64,000 bases of DNA from an uncultured Shewanella sp. (lineage in GTDB: Bacteria > Pseudomonadota > Gammaproteobacteria > Enterobacterales > Shewanellaceae). The first letter of the stretch is position 1. Each line of letters starts with the position of its first letter. Location of the stretch: the NCBI RefSeq assembly GCF_947491715.1, contig NZ_CANLKR010000003.1:62001-126000 (forward strand). Reading direction: 5' to 3'. Positions 47,076 through 55,165 of the stretch are shown here, piece after piece. A program made the position numbers and the translations under genes. The notes beneath the pieces are model-generated. The model did not search any database. It saw only the letters and a program-made list of their open reading frames with translations, and was not told the origin of the DNA.

Positions 47076-48506
47076 TTATCGGTTTGCAAGGATCGGTAAA
47101 ATTTGACTGACTTTATCATAGCTTTCTTGATATTCAGCTTCCGCTATAGAGTCTGCAACAATACCGCCACCGGCCCAGCAATATAATTGATTCTTTTCGG
47201 CGATTAAAGTACGGATAGTAATGCTGGTGTCCATTTGTCCATCTTGACTGAGGTAGCCCATGGAGCCGCAATACAGGCTTCGTCTTGAGGGTTCTAGCTC
47301 TTCGATGATTTCCATGGCCCTGATTTTAGGTGCGCCTGTGATAGAACCTCCTGGAAACGCTGCGCGCAGTAATTGAGCTGAATTGGCATCATCGCTGAGT
47401 TTAGCGGTCACAGTACTGACTAAATGATGAACGGCAGGAAAGCTTTCAATATTGAATAGCTGAGGCACTTGTACGCTGCCCGCTTGCGCCACTTTACCTA
47501 AATCATTACGCAATAAGTCCACTATCATCACATTCTCGGCCCTGTCCTTGATTGAGTGGCGTAAGGTGTGTGCAGATTGAGCATCTTCAATGGGATCAAT
47601 AAAACGTGGCATGGTCCCTTTAATGGGCTTGGTTTGAATATGTCGATCACGCAGCTGAATAAATCGCTCAGGTGAAATGGATAATATTGCTTGTTCGGGT
47701 AATCGCATAAATGCCGAAAAAGGGGCTGCATTACTGGTACGCAGTGTTTGATAGGCTTGGTACTCGTCACCTTGATAAGTGGCTTTAAAGCGCTGGGTTA
47801 AATTGATTTGATAGCAATCACCGCTGTGTAAATAGGCTTGTACTTGGTCAAATTTATGTTGGTATTCTTTTTCTGTAAGTTGGCTTTGCCAAGTTGATGT
47901 TAAGGCGAAAGCAGCAGCCTTTTTAGGGGGAAAAGCTAAAATTGTCTGTAATTCATCGTATAAGGCTTTAGCTGCCGCTTCACCTTCATAATGAAGTAAA
48001 TACCAAGCTTGTTCTTGGTAATCGAAAATCAGTGCCCAAGTATAAAAGCCGACGTTCATTTCGGGTAAGGCGATGTCTTTCACTGCTGTTTGGGGAATGT
48101 GTTCTATGTGGCGGCCTAAATCATAACTAAAGCTGCCCATGGCCCCACCGCAAAAAGGAAAAGAAGCGGTTTTCTTAACAGGAAAAAGCTGAGTTAAGGT
48201 TTGCTCTAATAATGAAAAGGGATCGTCACTAGAGCGTTGCACACTGTCAGGCTGTAGGTGAACATTTTGCCGTAAATGTACAGAAGAGGTATCAAAATAA
48301 GCGACTGTACTGGTCTGACCTTGGGTTGTTAAGGTGGCGATCGGTGCCGCACAGATAATATCAACATGGGCATCACAGTGATTAGCGTTCGCGGAATCGA
48401 GTAATATGGCCCACGGTGAGTCTGAAAAATAATCAAAAAGGGCTTCTGTGCTTAAATTACAATCAAAACGTTGAAAGAATAAGGCATTATGTGCCGTTTC
48501 GCTCAT
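47076..48506 (-). CDS. pabB: Aminodeoxychorismate synthase component I
   Basis: PabB makes 4-amino-4-deoxychorismate from chorismate and glutamine-derived ammonia in folate synthesis; PabC at 9235-10053 finishes p-aminobenzoate. The 476-residue protein has the chorismate-binding domain motifs GDCYQINLTQRF, PERFIQ, KPIKGTMPR and the C-terminal PGGSITGAPKIRAMEIIEELEP...YCGSMGYL. It is divergent from the fumarase gene. Confidence 0.95.
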   Translation of the reverse strand: MSETAHNALFFQRFDCNLSTEALFDYFSDSPWAILLDSANANHCDAHVDIICAAPIATLTTQGQTSTVAYFDTSSVHLRQNVHLQPDSVQRSSDDPFSLLEQTLTQLFPVKKTASFPFCGGAMGSFSYDLGRHIEHIPQTAVKDIALPEMNVGFYTWALIFDYQEQAWYLLHYEGEAAAKALYDELQTILAFPPKKAAAFALTSTWQSQLTEKEYQHKFDQVQAYLHSGDCYQINLTQRFKATYQGDEYQAYQTLRTSNAAPFSAFMRLPEQAILSISPERFIQLRDRHIQTKPIKGTMPRFIDPIEDAQSAHTLRHSIKDRAENVMIVDLLRNDLGKVAQAGSVQVPQLFNIESFPAVHHLVSTVTAKLSDDANSAQLLRAAFPGGSITGAPKIRAMEIIEELEPSRRSLYCGSMGYLSQDGQMDTSITIRTLIAEKNQLYCWAGGGIVADSIAEAEYQESYDKVSQILPILANR

Positions 48507-48637
48507 CGATTAGTCCTATTCAAAAAGTGCTGTTTAACTCAAAGTCGCGAAAGAGTATCATAATGTCTATAAATAAAATACGTATGCCAAGCCGGATACG
48601 AGAACGCGCCCCTATGAATGTGAATGAGGAAGTGTCT

Positions 48638-50158
48638 GTGAGTAAAGAAACACCTGTCATTAAACAAAGTGACTTAATTGAAAGCGTTGCCGACGCTTTG
48701 CAATATATTTCGTATTATCACCCTAAAGATTTTGTTGATGCGATGGCCGATGCTTATGAGCGTGAGCAAAGCACAGCGGCAAAAGATGCGATTGCTCAAA
48801 TTCTGATTAACTCACGTATGTCAGCAGAAGGTAAGCGTCCTTTATGTCAAGATACGGGCATTGTGACGACGTTTGTCAAAATTGGTATGGGCGTGCAATG
48901 GGATAAATCGGATTTAACCGTACAAGAAATGGTTGATGAAGGCGTGCGCCGCGCGTATACCAACCCTGATAATCCACTTCGTGCATCGATTGTTGCCGAT
49001 CCTGCTGGCAGCCGTAAAAATACCCGTGACAATACGCCGTCAGTGGTGCATGTTGAAATGGTGCCAGGGGATCAGATTGAAGTGATGATCGCGGCAAAAG
49101 GGGGCGGGTCGGAAAATAAAGCCAAAATGGCCATGCTCAATCCATCTGATGATATTGCCGCGTGGGTGGAAAAAGTATTGCCGACCATGGGCGCAGGCTG
49201 GTGCCCACCGGGCATGTTAGGGATAGGTATTGGCGGCACAGCAGAAAAAGCGGCTGTGATGGCAAAAGAGTCGTTAATGGAGTCCATTGATATTCATGAA
49301 CTGCAAGCGCGCGGCGCTGAAACAACCGATGAAAAACTCAGATTAGAGATTTTTGACAGAGCAAACAAACTGGGGATCGGCGCGCAAGGCCTAGGCGGCG
49401 TGACCACTGTTTTGGATGTGAAAATTAAGTCGACAGCGACCCATGCTGCATCAAAACCTGTGGTGATGATCCCCAATTGCGCGGCAACGCGCCACGTGCA
49501 TTTTCATCTTGACGGCACCGGACCTGCCGATCTTGAGCCGCCTTCATTAAGCGATTGGCCTGAAATCACTTGGGAAGTGGGTGACAGTGTTCGCCGTGTG
49601 GATTTAAACACGATTACTCAAGCTGAAATGGAAGAGTGGAAGAGCGGTGACACCATTTTACTCAGTGGTAAAATGCTAACGGGCCGTGATGCGGCGCATA
49701 AACGTATTCAAAGCTTAATTGAAAGCGGCGAAGGTTTACCTGAAGGTGTTGATTTTACCGGTAAGTTTATTTATTACGTCGGTCCTGTTGATCCCGTTGG
49801 CGATGAAGTGGTGGGGCCTGCCGGCCCCACGACGGCGACACGCATGGATAAATTTACCGATTTGATGCTGGATAAAACGGGTTTAATGGGCATGATAGGT
49901 AAAGCGGAGCGCGGTCCTGCGACGGTTGAGTCTATCAAGCAACACAAATCAGTGTATTTGATGGCAGTGGGCGGCGCGGCTTACCTTGTGTCTAAAGCCA
50001 TTAAGAAGTCCCGTGTGGTGGCATTTGAAGACTTAGGAATGGAAGCCATCTATGAATTTGATGTCAAAGACATGCCTGTGACCGTTGCAGTCGACTCACA
50101 AGGAGTTAATGCCCACGAAACCGGCCCCGCTATTTGGAAAGTGAAGCTAAATAGTTAA
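48638..50158 (+). CDS. fumA: Class I fumarate hydratase (fumarase)
   Basis: This iron-sulfur fumarase interconverts fumarate and malate in the TCA cycle. I chose GTG at 48638 (506 residues): GAGGAAG lies 5 bases upstream and the length suits Shewanella-type class I enzymes. ATGs at 48563 and 48614 are alternatives. Cysteines that can hold the 4Fe-4S cluster are in RPLCQDTGIVT, GAGWCPPGMLG and IPNCAATRHVHF. GGGSENKAK and VGPAGPTTATRMDKFTDLML are further family motifs. The C-terminal beta domain is fused in one polypeptide, as in FumA/FumB. It is divergent from pabB. Confidence 0.95.
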   Translation: MSKETPVIKQSDLIESVADALQYISYYHPKDFVDAMADAYEREQSTAAKDAIAQILINSRMSAEGKRPLCQDTGIVTTFVKIGMGVQWDKSDLTVQEMVDEGVRRAYTNPDNPLRASIVADPAGSRKNTRDNTPSVVHVEMVPGDQIEVMIAAKGGGSENKAKMAMLNPSDDIAAWVEKVLPTMGAGWCPPGMLGIGIGGTAEKAAVMAKESLMESIDIHELQARGAETTDEKLRLEIFDRANKLGIGAQGLGGVTTVLDVKIKSTATHAASKPVVMIPNCAATRHVHFHLDGTGPADLEPPSLSDWPEITWEVGDSVRRVDLNTITQAEMEEWKSGDTILLSGKMLTGRDAAHKRIQSLIESGEGLPEGVDFTGKFIYYVGPVDPVGDEVVGPAGPTTATRMDKFTDLMLDKTGLMGMIGKAERGPATVESIKQHKSVYLMAVGGAAYLVSKAIKKSRVVAFEDLGMEAIYEFDVKDMPVTVAVDSQGVNAHETGPAIWKVKLNS

Positions 50159-50183
50159 TATTTTTTTAAAATTATATAGTTAA

Positions 50184-50211
50184 AAGCCCTATCGAACCAT
50201 CGATAGGGCTT
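50184..50211 (+). terminator. Hairpin after fumarase
   Basis: AAGCCCTATCG (50184-50194) pairs perfectly with CGATAGGGCTT (50201-50211) around AACCAT. It begins 25 bases past the fumarase stop. The T-run is better on the minus strand, but the position favours fumarase termination. Confidence 0.7.
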
Positions 50212-50296
50212 ACTCATTAAATAAAAATGCCTTCAGAGTTTCTTTTGGCAACAGTTTCAACATCTTTTCTTTTATCTTTTGAAGACTTTTTCCTAT

Positions 50297-50565
50297 ATAT
50301 ACCCAAACCACTTGAAGATGCAGGATTCAGCTGGAATTAAAACGCGTTTAGGCAAGGCATTGAATTGAGGGCTTAGTTATTCTAAGTTGATATTCAATAA
50401 CGCAGAATAAAAGTGTTTTAAACCAGCCCGTTGGGAGCCTGTAAAAAGACTAACTTCTACGTTGCATCACCTCAAAAGGCAATAAGCATTCTTTCAATAA
50501 TGCGCCTTGAATTAAGCCTTTTTACGGGCTCTGAAAACATGCACTTTCAAGTGGCTTGGGTATAT
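50297..50565. mobile_element. MITE-like element with 26-bp imperfect inverted ends
   Basis: The left end ATATACCCAAACCACTTGAA (from 50297) and the reverse complement of the right end (50540-50565) match over 26 bases with three mismatches. Inside, a nested pair GAGCCTGTAAAAA (50435-50447) and TTTTTACGGGCTC (50519-50531) forms another stem, and AAGGC...GCCTT a third. It has no ORF. Ends of this type are familiar from short repeats in Vibrio and Shewanella relatives (recalled, not searched). The target-site duplication cannot be told because the end is itself a TATAT palindrome. Confidence 0.75.
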
Positions 50566-50648
50566 CCCTTTTATCAATTAAATCCAATCAAAATATATCC
50601 TTAAAAACGTTATCACGGTTAAGTCATTTCAATAACGAGGGAGTTACT

Positions 50649-51203
50649 ATGCATGATAAACAGCAGCTAATTGTATTCACTGGTGGGCCTAGCTCAGGAA
50701 AAACCAGTATTATTAACACGATAACATCAGGAGGGGAAAAGTGTGTCGTGGAAGTGGGTCGTCAAGTCATTAAATCGGAAGTGTTAAAGGGAGGGCAAGC
50801 ACTTCCATGGGGGAATAAAACGCAATTTCGAGATCAGATGTTGAAAGCAGAACTTTCTTCCTACCAAACCAACCAGCATAGTTCAGGTAAGGTCTTTTTT
50901 GATAGGGGTATTATTGACTGTTATGGGTATTCCTTGCTTGAACAGTTAGCGTTCACCGATGAACTTGTGCAAGCTTGTAAGGAAAATAAATATCATCAGG
51001 CTGTTTTTATTTTCCCACCTTGGAAAGATATTTATGTTAATGATACAGAAAGAAAGCAAGGGTTTAAAGAAGCGATAAAAACCTATGAAGCAATGTATGC
51101 AGCGTATACTTATTTTGGGTATACATTAATAGAAGTTCCTTTTGTAAGCGTGGAAGAAAGAGTGAAATTTATTTTTACCTCATTGGGTTCGATGTCATCT
51201 TAG
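50649..51203 (+). CDS. P-loop NTPase (AAA_28-like)
   Basis: The 184-residue protein has a Walker A motif GGPSSGKTS (12-20) followed by EVGRQVIKSEV, FFDRGIIDCYGY (Walker B-like with Asp-Arg-Gly) and FIFPPWKDIYVNDTERKQGF. These are typical of small AAA_28-type ATP/GTPases related to nucleoside or nicotinamide kinases. It probably phosphorylates or senses a small molecule; the substrate is unknown. The ATG at 50649 follows GAGGGAG. A longer frame starting in the adjacent repeat element is rejected. It is first of a three-gene run with the hydrolase and the EamA transporter. Confidence 0.78.
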   Translation: MHDKQQLIVFTGGPSSGKTSIINTITSGGEKCVVEVGRQVIKSEVLKGGQALPWGNKTQFRDQMLKAELSSYQTNQHSSGKVFFDRGIIDCYGYSLLEQLAFTDELVQACKENKYHQAVFIFPPWKDIYVNDTERKQGFKEAIKTYEAMYAAYTYFGYTLIEVPFVSVEERVKFIFTSLGSMSS

Positions 51204-51254
51204 TGATGACTTTATTTGACGGTTTCTAATGAATAATAAATAGGAAGAGATATT

Positions 51255-51827
51255 ATGAAAACAGCTATTATCACATTGGATTTAATCAATGAAATTTGTC
51301 ATGAAAAGGGGAAGTTGGCTCAATATGCCGATCGTATTGAAGCGCGTCATATTATTGCCAATACGAATCAATTGACGCAATGGGGGCGTGAACAAGAGCA
51401 CTTAATTTGTCATGTGCGTGTGGGGTTTCGAGCCAATCATAAAGAAGTGTCATCTGCCTCGCCTTTGTTTCTTGGTGCTAAGGTGAATAATGCATTGGTA
51501 TTGGATAGCTGGGGAGGGGCATTTTGTGAGTCATTGAATCGCGACGTCACGGATGTGGGTATCATTAAGCATCGCGTGAGTGCTTTCTATGGTACTGAGC
51601 TGGATGTGCTGTTACGGGCAAATCGCATTGAACGGTTAATTTTATGCGGTGTGTCGACCAATAATGCCGTTGAGTTAACCGCACGAGAAGCACACGATAG
51701 AGATTATTACGTGACGGTTGTGACCGATGCATGTGAAACGAATACGGATGAGGAGCAAAAAGCCAGTTTGCGTTTTTTATCTCGGTTTGCTCAGTTAAGC
51801 ACTGTGAATGACGTTATAGCAGGTTGA
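51255..51827 (+). CDS. Isochorismatase-fold hydrolase (YecD-like, lacking the usual Cys)
   Basis: The 190-residue protein has the cysteine-hydrolase fold with Asp in IITLDLINEI (Asp9) and Lys in IIKHRVSAFYGT. The nucleophile position reads LILCGVSTNNAVELTAREA, so the usual cysteine is Ala. E. coli YecD and the isochorismatases EntB/PhzD also depart from the Cys here, so this may be a vinyl-ether hydrolase or another reaction, not an amidase. It lies 51 bases after the NTPase gene and 64 before the transporter gene, so it is probably co-transcribed. Confidence 0.8.
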   Translation: MKTAIITLDLINEICHEKGKLAQYADRIEARHIIANTNQLTQWGREQEHLICHVRVGFRANHKEVSSASPLFLGAKVNNALVLDSWGGAFCESLNRDVTDVGIIKHRVSAFYGTELDVLLRANRIERLILCGVSTNNAVELTAREAHDRDYYVTVVTDACETNTDEEQKASLRFLSRFAQLSTVNDVIAG

Positions 51828-51891
51828 GAGCATAATACGCTCTTATAATGATTAAATATGGATCATTTTAATGGGCAATGGAGCTGACGAT

Positions 51892-52803
51892 ATGACAGAA
51901 CAGCGTATTTCAAATCATGATTTCTTAATCAGTGTCGTTTTAATGTTATTTGCGGCTTTTTCTTTGTCGGTAGTCGCGTTACTGGGTAAAGAGTTAACGG
52001 GGTTAATTGATTTTCCTGTTTTGATTTTTTTACGGTTTTTCATTCCTTTTCTTATTTTATTGTGGATAGCGATTGTGTTATTACAAGAAAAATGGGATTT
52101 GAGCCAGTGGCGGCTGCATTTGTTTCGCGCATTACTGACGGTGTCTTCTCAGTATTGTTTATTTTTTTATTTATTTCATGGTTCGCTATTGAATGGCACT
52201 TTACTTTTTACGACTTCGGGACTTTTTTTGCCTTTTATTAGTTATTTATGTTTTAGAACCGCAATAAAAGTGAAAACGTTAGTGGCCACATTGGTCAGTT
52301 TTATCGGTGTGAGTCTTATTTTACAAGCCTCGGGTGAGATGAATTGGGTGATGTTTATAGGGTTATTATCCGGTTTTTTAAATGCATGTTCACAAGTCAC
52401 AATGCACTATTCTTCTAAAAAAGGATCGGCTTTTGATGTGACACTAATGATGTTTGCTTTTTCAAGTTTTTATACATTAATGATTGTACTTATGTTTGGT
52501 CATTTGACGCCATTAGCGCATGTTTTTGTATCACCTAATGTTGAGGTTCAATGGCTTATTCTTCTTGGACTGGCCGTATTTACTATTAGTAATCAATCTT
52601 TACGGACTAAGGCCTACGGTTACGTGAATAAGCCTGCCAGTTTAACGCCATTTTACTATGTTTCAATTGTCTTTTCGGCTCTGTTAGATTGGTTTGTTTA
52701 TGATAGAAGCTTGCAATGGCATGCATATGTGGGTTTTTTATTCATTTTTATGGCGGCAGTCGGTATGTCTTGGCGTGGCCGAGATCCAGCTGTGAAATCT
52801 TAA
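51892..52803 (+). CDS. EamA/DMT-family transporter
   Basis: The 303-residue inner-membrane protein has ten predicted helices in two EamA repeats, the first about 10-135 and the second about 145-290. Segments include LLGKELTGLIDFPVLIFLRFFIPFLI, LISFIGVSLILQASGEMNWVMF-like and PASLTPFYYVSIVFSALLDWF. DMT carriers export metabolites or amino-acid derivatives. The start ATG at 51892 (GGAG 8 bases upstream) is preferred to one at 51871. As the last gene of the run it may export a product or substrate of the upstream hydrolase. Confidence 0.85.
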   Translation: MTEQRISNHDFLISVVLMLFAAFSLSVVALLGKELTGLIDFPVLIFLRFFIPFLILLWIAIVLLQEKWDLSQWRLHLFRALLTVSSQYCLFFYLFHGSLLNGTLLFTTSGLFLPFISYLCFRTAIKVKTLVATLVSFIGVSLILQASGEMNWVMFIGLLSGFLNACSQVTMHYSSKKGSAFDVTLMMFAFSSFYTLMIVLMFGHLTPLAHVFVSPNVEVQWLILLGLAVFTISNQSLRTKAYGYVNKPASLTPFYYVSIVFSALLDWFVYDRSLQWHAYVGFLFIFMAAVGMSWRGRDPAVKS

Positions 52804-53226
52804 TATTTGAATTAAAATCAGGAGAATGTATCATTTTATATTGATTTAGCTCTATCATTTCATGTTGATTTTTATCCAGAACAAGGATGTATAAATGCTT
52901 GCGGTTGTTATTGGTGTAATACCAATTCTATTATATAGATGATCAATTCAGAGCTTCTCAGGCTTTTCAATTCAAGGCGCATTTATGCTGTAATGGTGAT
53001 CCCTTTCAAATGAATGCAACGCTGAAGTGGAATGTCTGAGAAGCTCACAAAGTGCGGGCTTCAATATACTTTATGCTACGTTAGATGCTTTCGATATAGA
53101 ATCACTATTAGCTTCAATCATCCGCGACCGCCATGGATGGTGGGACTGTCTGTTAATGCAGGAGCAATTCACGACCTTGCTTACAGCATGTTGAATTCCC
53201 GCTGAAAGATCACTTATATAATAGAG
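52804..53226. other. Gap with a MITE-like element
   Basis: The stretch contains the element at 52919-53233 and, before it, a short start-like ORF (ATG 52895, AAGGA upstream, 15 codons, running into the element). See the pseudogene entry for how the two may be related. Otherwise nothing coding is seen. Confidence 0.6.
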
Positions 53227-53233
53227 TTGGTAT
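52919..53233. mobile_element. MITE-like element with 26-bp near-perfect inverted ends
   Basis: The left end starts ATACCAATTCTATTATATA at 52919 and the right end (53208-53233) reads ATACCAACTCTATTATATA in reverse complement; over 26 bases there are three mismatches. It is 315 bases long with no ORF. It carries CCATGGATGG inside (near 53131), a motif also found in the element at 43.5 kb. No clear target-site duplication is visible. Confidence 0.78.
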
Positions 53234-53520
53234 CAATTGGATTTTATTTCCATTTTACTGACTGGGTTGAAAAGAGAGTATTCATTGCGATTGGACTGAT
53301 GGGACTCTATTTCGTAATGTATTGGTTGTTTGCACCTATTGAGCAGCGGCCATCAAAAGGAGCGAGTTTATTTGAAGGGATCCCTATTGTCTCTTTTGCT
53401 GCTATTTTATTTCCGCAACTTAATCAGCAGCTTCCTGAAAAGATCACGCAAGCTTTTGGTTGGTTCGGTTTGATTTCTCTATCAATCATTTTATTGATTT
53501 TTATTATCTATGTGTGGTGA
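53227..53520 (+). pseudogene. Small membrane protein fragment, 5' end lost at a MITE
   Basis: The frame is open from within the right inverted repeat of the element (TTG 53227) to TGA at 53518-53520 and encodes up to 97 residues with two or three membrane segments (IAIGLMGLYFVMYWLFAPI; IPIVSFAAILFPQL; FGLISLSIILLIFIIYVW). There is no ribosome-binding site or plausible start outside the element. On the other side of it, ATG 52895 with a good ribosome-binding site starts a frame beginning MLAVVIGV. The simplest reading is one small membrane-protein gene cut by the insertion. An alternative is an independent gene starting at the ATG near 53299. Confidence 0.5.
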
Positions 53521-53528
53521 TGAAAATC

Positions 53529-53558
53529 AATACGGCTCACTAAAAAATGGGCCGTATT
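53529..53558. terminator. Hairpin between convergent genes
   Basis: AATACGGC (53529-53536) pairs with GCCGTATT (53551-53558), with two more pairs possible inside, and lies between the fragment gene and the leftward aminotransferase gene. The T-run is short, so it is a moderate terminator candidate. Confidence 0.45.
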
Positions 53559-53587
53559 TCATGCTGAATCAAAATAAGTGATTAGCC

Positions 53588-54910
53588 TTACGCAGAAATG
53601 GCCTCAGCCATGGCGCGATCTGCGGTGGCTTCAAGCCAAGCAAGGTCGATATTTTTATGGGCCTCACAGATAAACCAAGGCTCACGTGAGTCAGGCTCTA
53701 ACATAATACCGTACTTAATTAAGTTATGAGCAAATTGGGTATACAAATCACTGTTGGTTTTTTTCCAGTCGCGATAATTATGAGGCACTTCATCGCCGAA
53801 ATGCACACCAAACATGGCATCAGGACCGGCAAATTTATGTGCGATACCATGTTTGGTAAATACACGAGACAATAGTGCTTGAATATTCGCGCCCGCTTGA
53901 TTAATACTGGCGTATGCATCGGTTTCATTGAGCAAGGTTAACGTCGCTTTTGCCGCGCTTAAGGCTATCATATTGGCCGTATAAGTGCCGCCGTGAGTCA
54001 CGCCTTTTTTGCTGAAGCTGATGACATCCATGACATCGGCTCGACCACCAAATGCCGCAACAGGATAACCATTGCCCATGGCTTTAGCGTAAGTGGTTAA
54101 ATCGGCATGAATACCATAAAGTGATTGTGCGCCGCCTTTCGCCACACGAAAGCCTGTTTTGACCTCATCCATAATTAATAAACTGCCATGAGTGTCACAC
54201 ATATCACGGAGTTTTTGCATATACGCTTGTGATGAAGCGATGCTGCCGCAGTTACCTAAGATAGGCTCTATGACAATGGCGGCAATATCATTACCGACTC
54301 GGTCGAACACGGCATCGATGGCGGCAAAATCATTCAAAGGAACCGTTTCAAGATGTTCTCGGCTTGCTTCTGGGATCCCAACACCAAAAGAAGCGATTTC
54401 AGGTGCGACTTGGTTTTCAACATCCCAATTATCCACATCTGATTTCCACATCATTTCATCGTAAAGGCCATGAAAGCCACCTTCAACGACAACGATTTTA
54501 TTTCGATTGGTAAAACCTCGCGCTGTACGAACAGCGCCGATAACGGCTTCTGTCCCTGAATTAGCAAAACGCATCTTTTCGATATTAGGGCACATTTGCT
54601 TAATTAAGGCGATGACTTCAGAGTCTAATTTTGTTGAAAAGCCTGATATAGTCCCGCATTCAGTAATGGTTTTAATGACGGCTTGATCGACTCGGTGGTC
54701 GCGATAACCTAAAATTATAGGACCATAAGCTAAGCGAAAATCAACAAATTCTTGCCCATCTTCATCAGTAATGGTGCAACCTTGGGTATGCTTGACAAAA
54801 ACAGTATTGTTTTCTCCCCAATAGCGATAACTATCAGCGACACCTAATGGCATGTGATTCTGAGCGTGTTCTAATAATGCGTTACCCACGGGTTTAGTTG
54901 ACTGCGTCAT
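53588..54910 (-). CDS. Class III PLP aminotransferase, HemL-like
   Basis: The 440-residue protein is a fold-type I PLP enzyme of the glutamate-1-semialdehyde aminomutase branch: RFANSGTEAVIGAVRTARGFT (about 114-133), VVEGGFHGLYDEM, LIMDEVKTGFRVAKGG (Asp248), and the PLP lysine Lys276 in YAKAMGNGYPVAAFGG. It differs from HemL proper (for example GGTYTANMIALSA where HemL has GTLSGNP), so it is probably not the heme-pathway enzyme but an omega-transaminase or aminomutase on another substrate. It is divergent from the AraC-type gene and next to the acyl-CoA/acyltransferase cluster, but a shared pathway is inference. Confidence 0.82.
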   Translation of the reverse strand: MTQSTKPVGNALLEHAQNHMPLGVADSYRYWGENNTVFVKHTQGCTITDEDGQEFVDFRLAYGPIILGYRDHRVDQAVIKTITECGTISGFSTKLDSEVIALIKQMCPNIEKMRFANSGTEAVIGAVRTARGFTNRNKIVVVEGGFHGLYDEMMWKSDVDNWDVENQVAPEIASFGVGIPEASREHLETVPLNDFAAIDAVFDRVGNDIAAIVIEPILGNCGSIASSQAYMQKLRDMCDTHGSLLIMDEVKTGFRVAKGGAQSLYGIHADLTTYAKAMGNGYPVAAFGGRADVMDVISFSKKGVTHGGTYTANMIALSAAKATLTLLNETDAYASINQAGANIQALLSRVFTKHGIAHKFAGPDAMFGVHFGDEVPHNYRDWKKTNSDLYTQFAHNLIKYGIMLEPDSREPWFICEAHKNIDLAWLEATADRAMAEAISA

Positions 54911-55165
54911 AACATCTTTGTCTTCGTGATTTATTGATGGGGCGCATAATACAGGGCTTATATGCGATTGACTATCATAATGCGTTTTTCCAAGTGACTT
55001 TTGATTGTTTGTTATACAGTTTTGAAATCTTATTGATGCTTTCTTATAGCAGCCTTTTTCAGTTTTTTATTGTCAATAAAGTTGTCAATATTTTGACTTG
55101 CTTAGAAACCAAATGCTGTTTATTCTGGTTTTAGAAGGGTTTATTATTTTTGGGAGAAATGACAT

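Larger units (their letters stand above)
50159..50648. other. Gap after fumarase containing a terminator and a MITE-like element
   Basis: The 490 bases contain the fumarase hairpin at 50184-50211, a short AT-rich spacer, and the element at 50297-50565. No protein gene is seen. The promoter of the next gene would lie in or right after the element, so the element may influence that operon. Confidence 0.7.

Noticed and set aside
48416-48637. Longer fumarase starting at 48416 inside pabB
   Set aside because: The extension overlaps the divergent pabB start and has no family similarity. The GTG at 48638 has a good ribosome-binding site and gives the usual length.
50556-50648. N-terminal extension of the NTPase
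   Set aside because: The upstream start lies in the repeat-element end, has no ribosome-binding site, and the family starts near the ATG at 50649.
53588-54910. Naming the aminotransferase hemL
   Set aside because: It lacks the GTLSGNP-type segment and other conserved HemL positions; only class III membership is secure.
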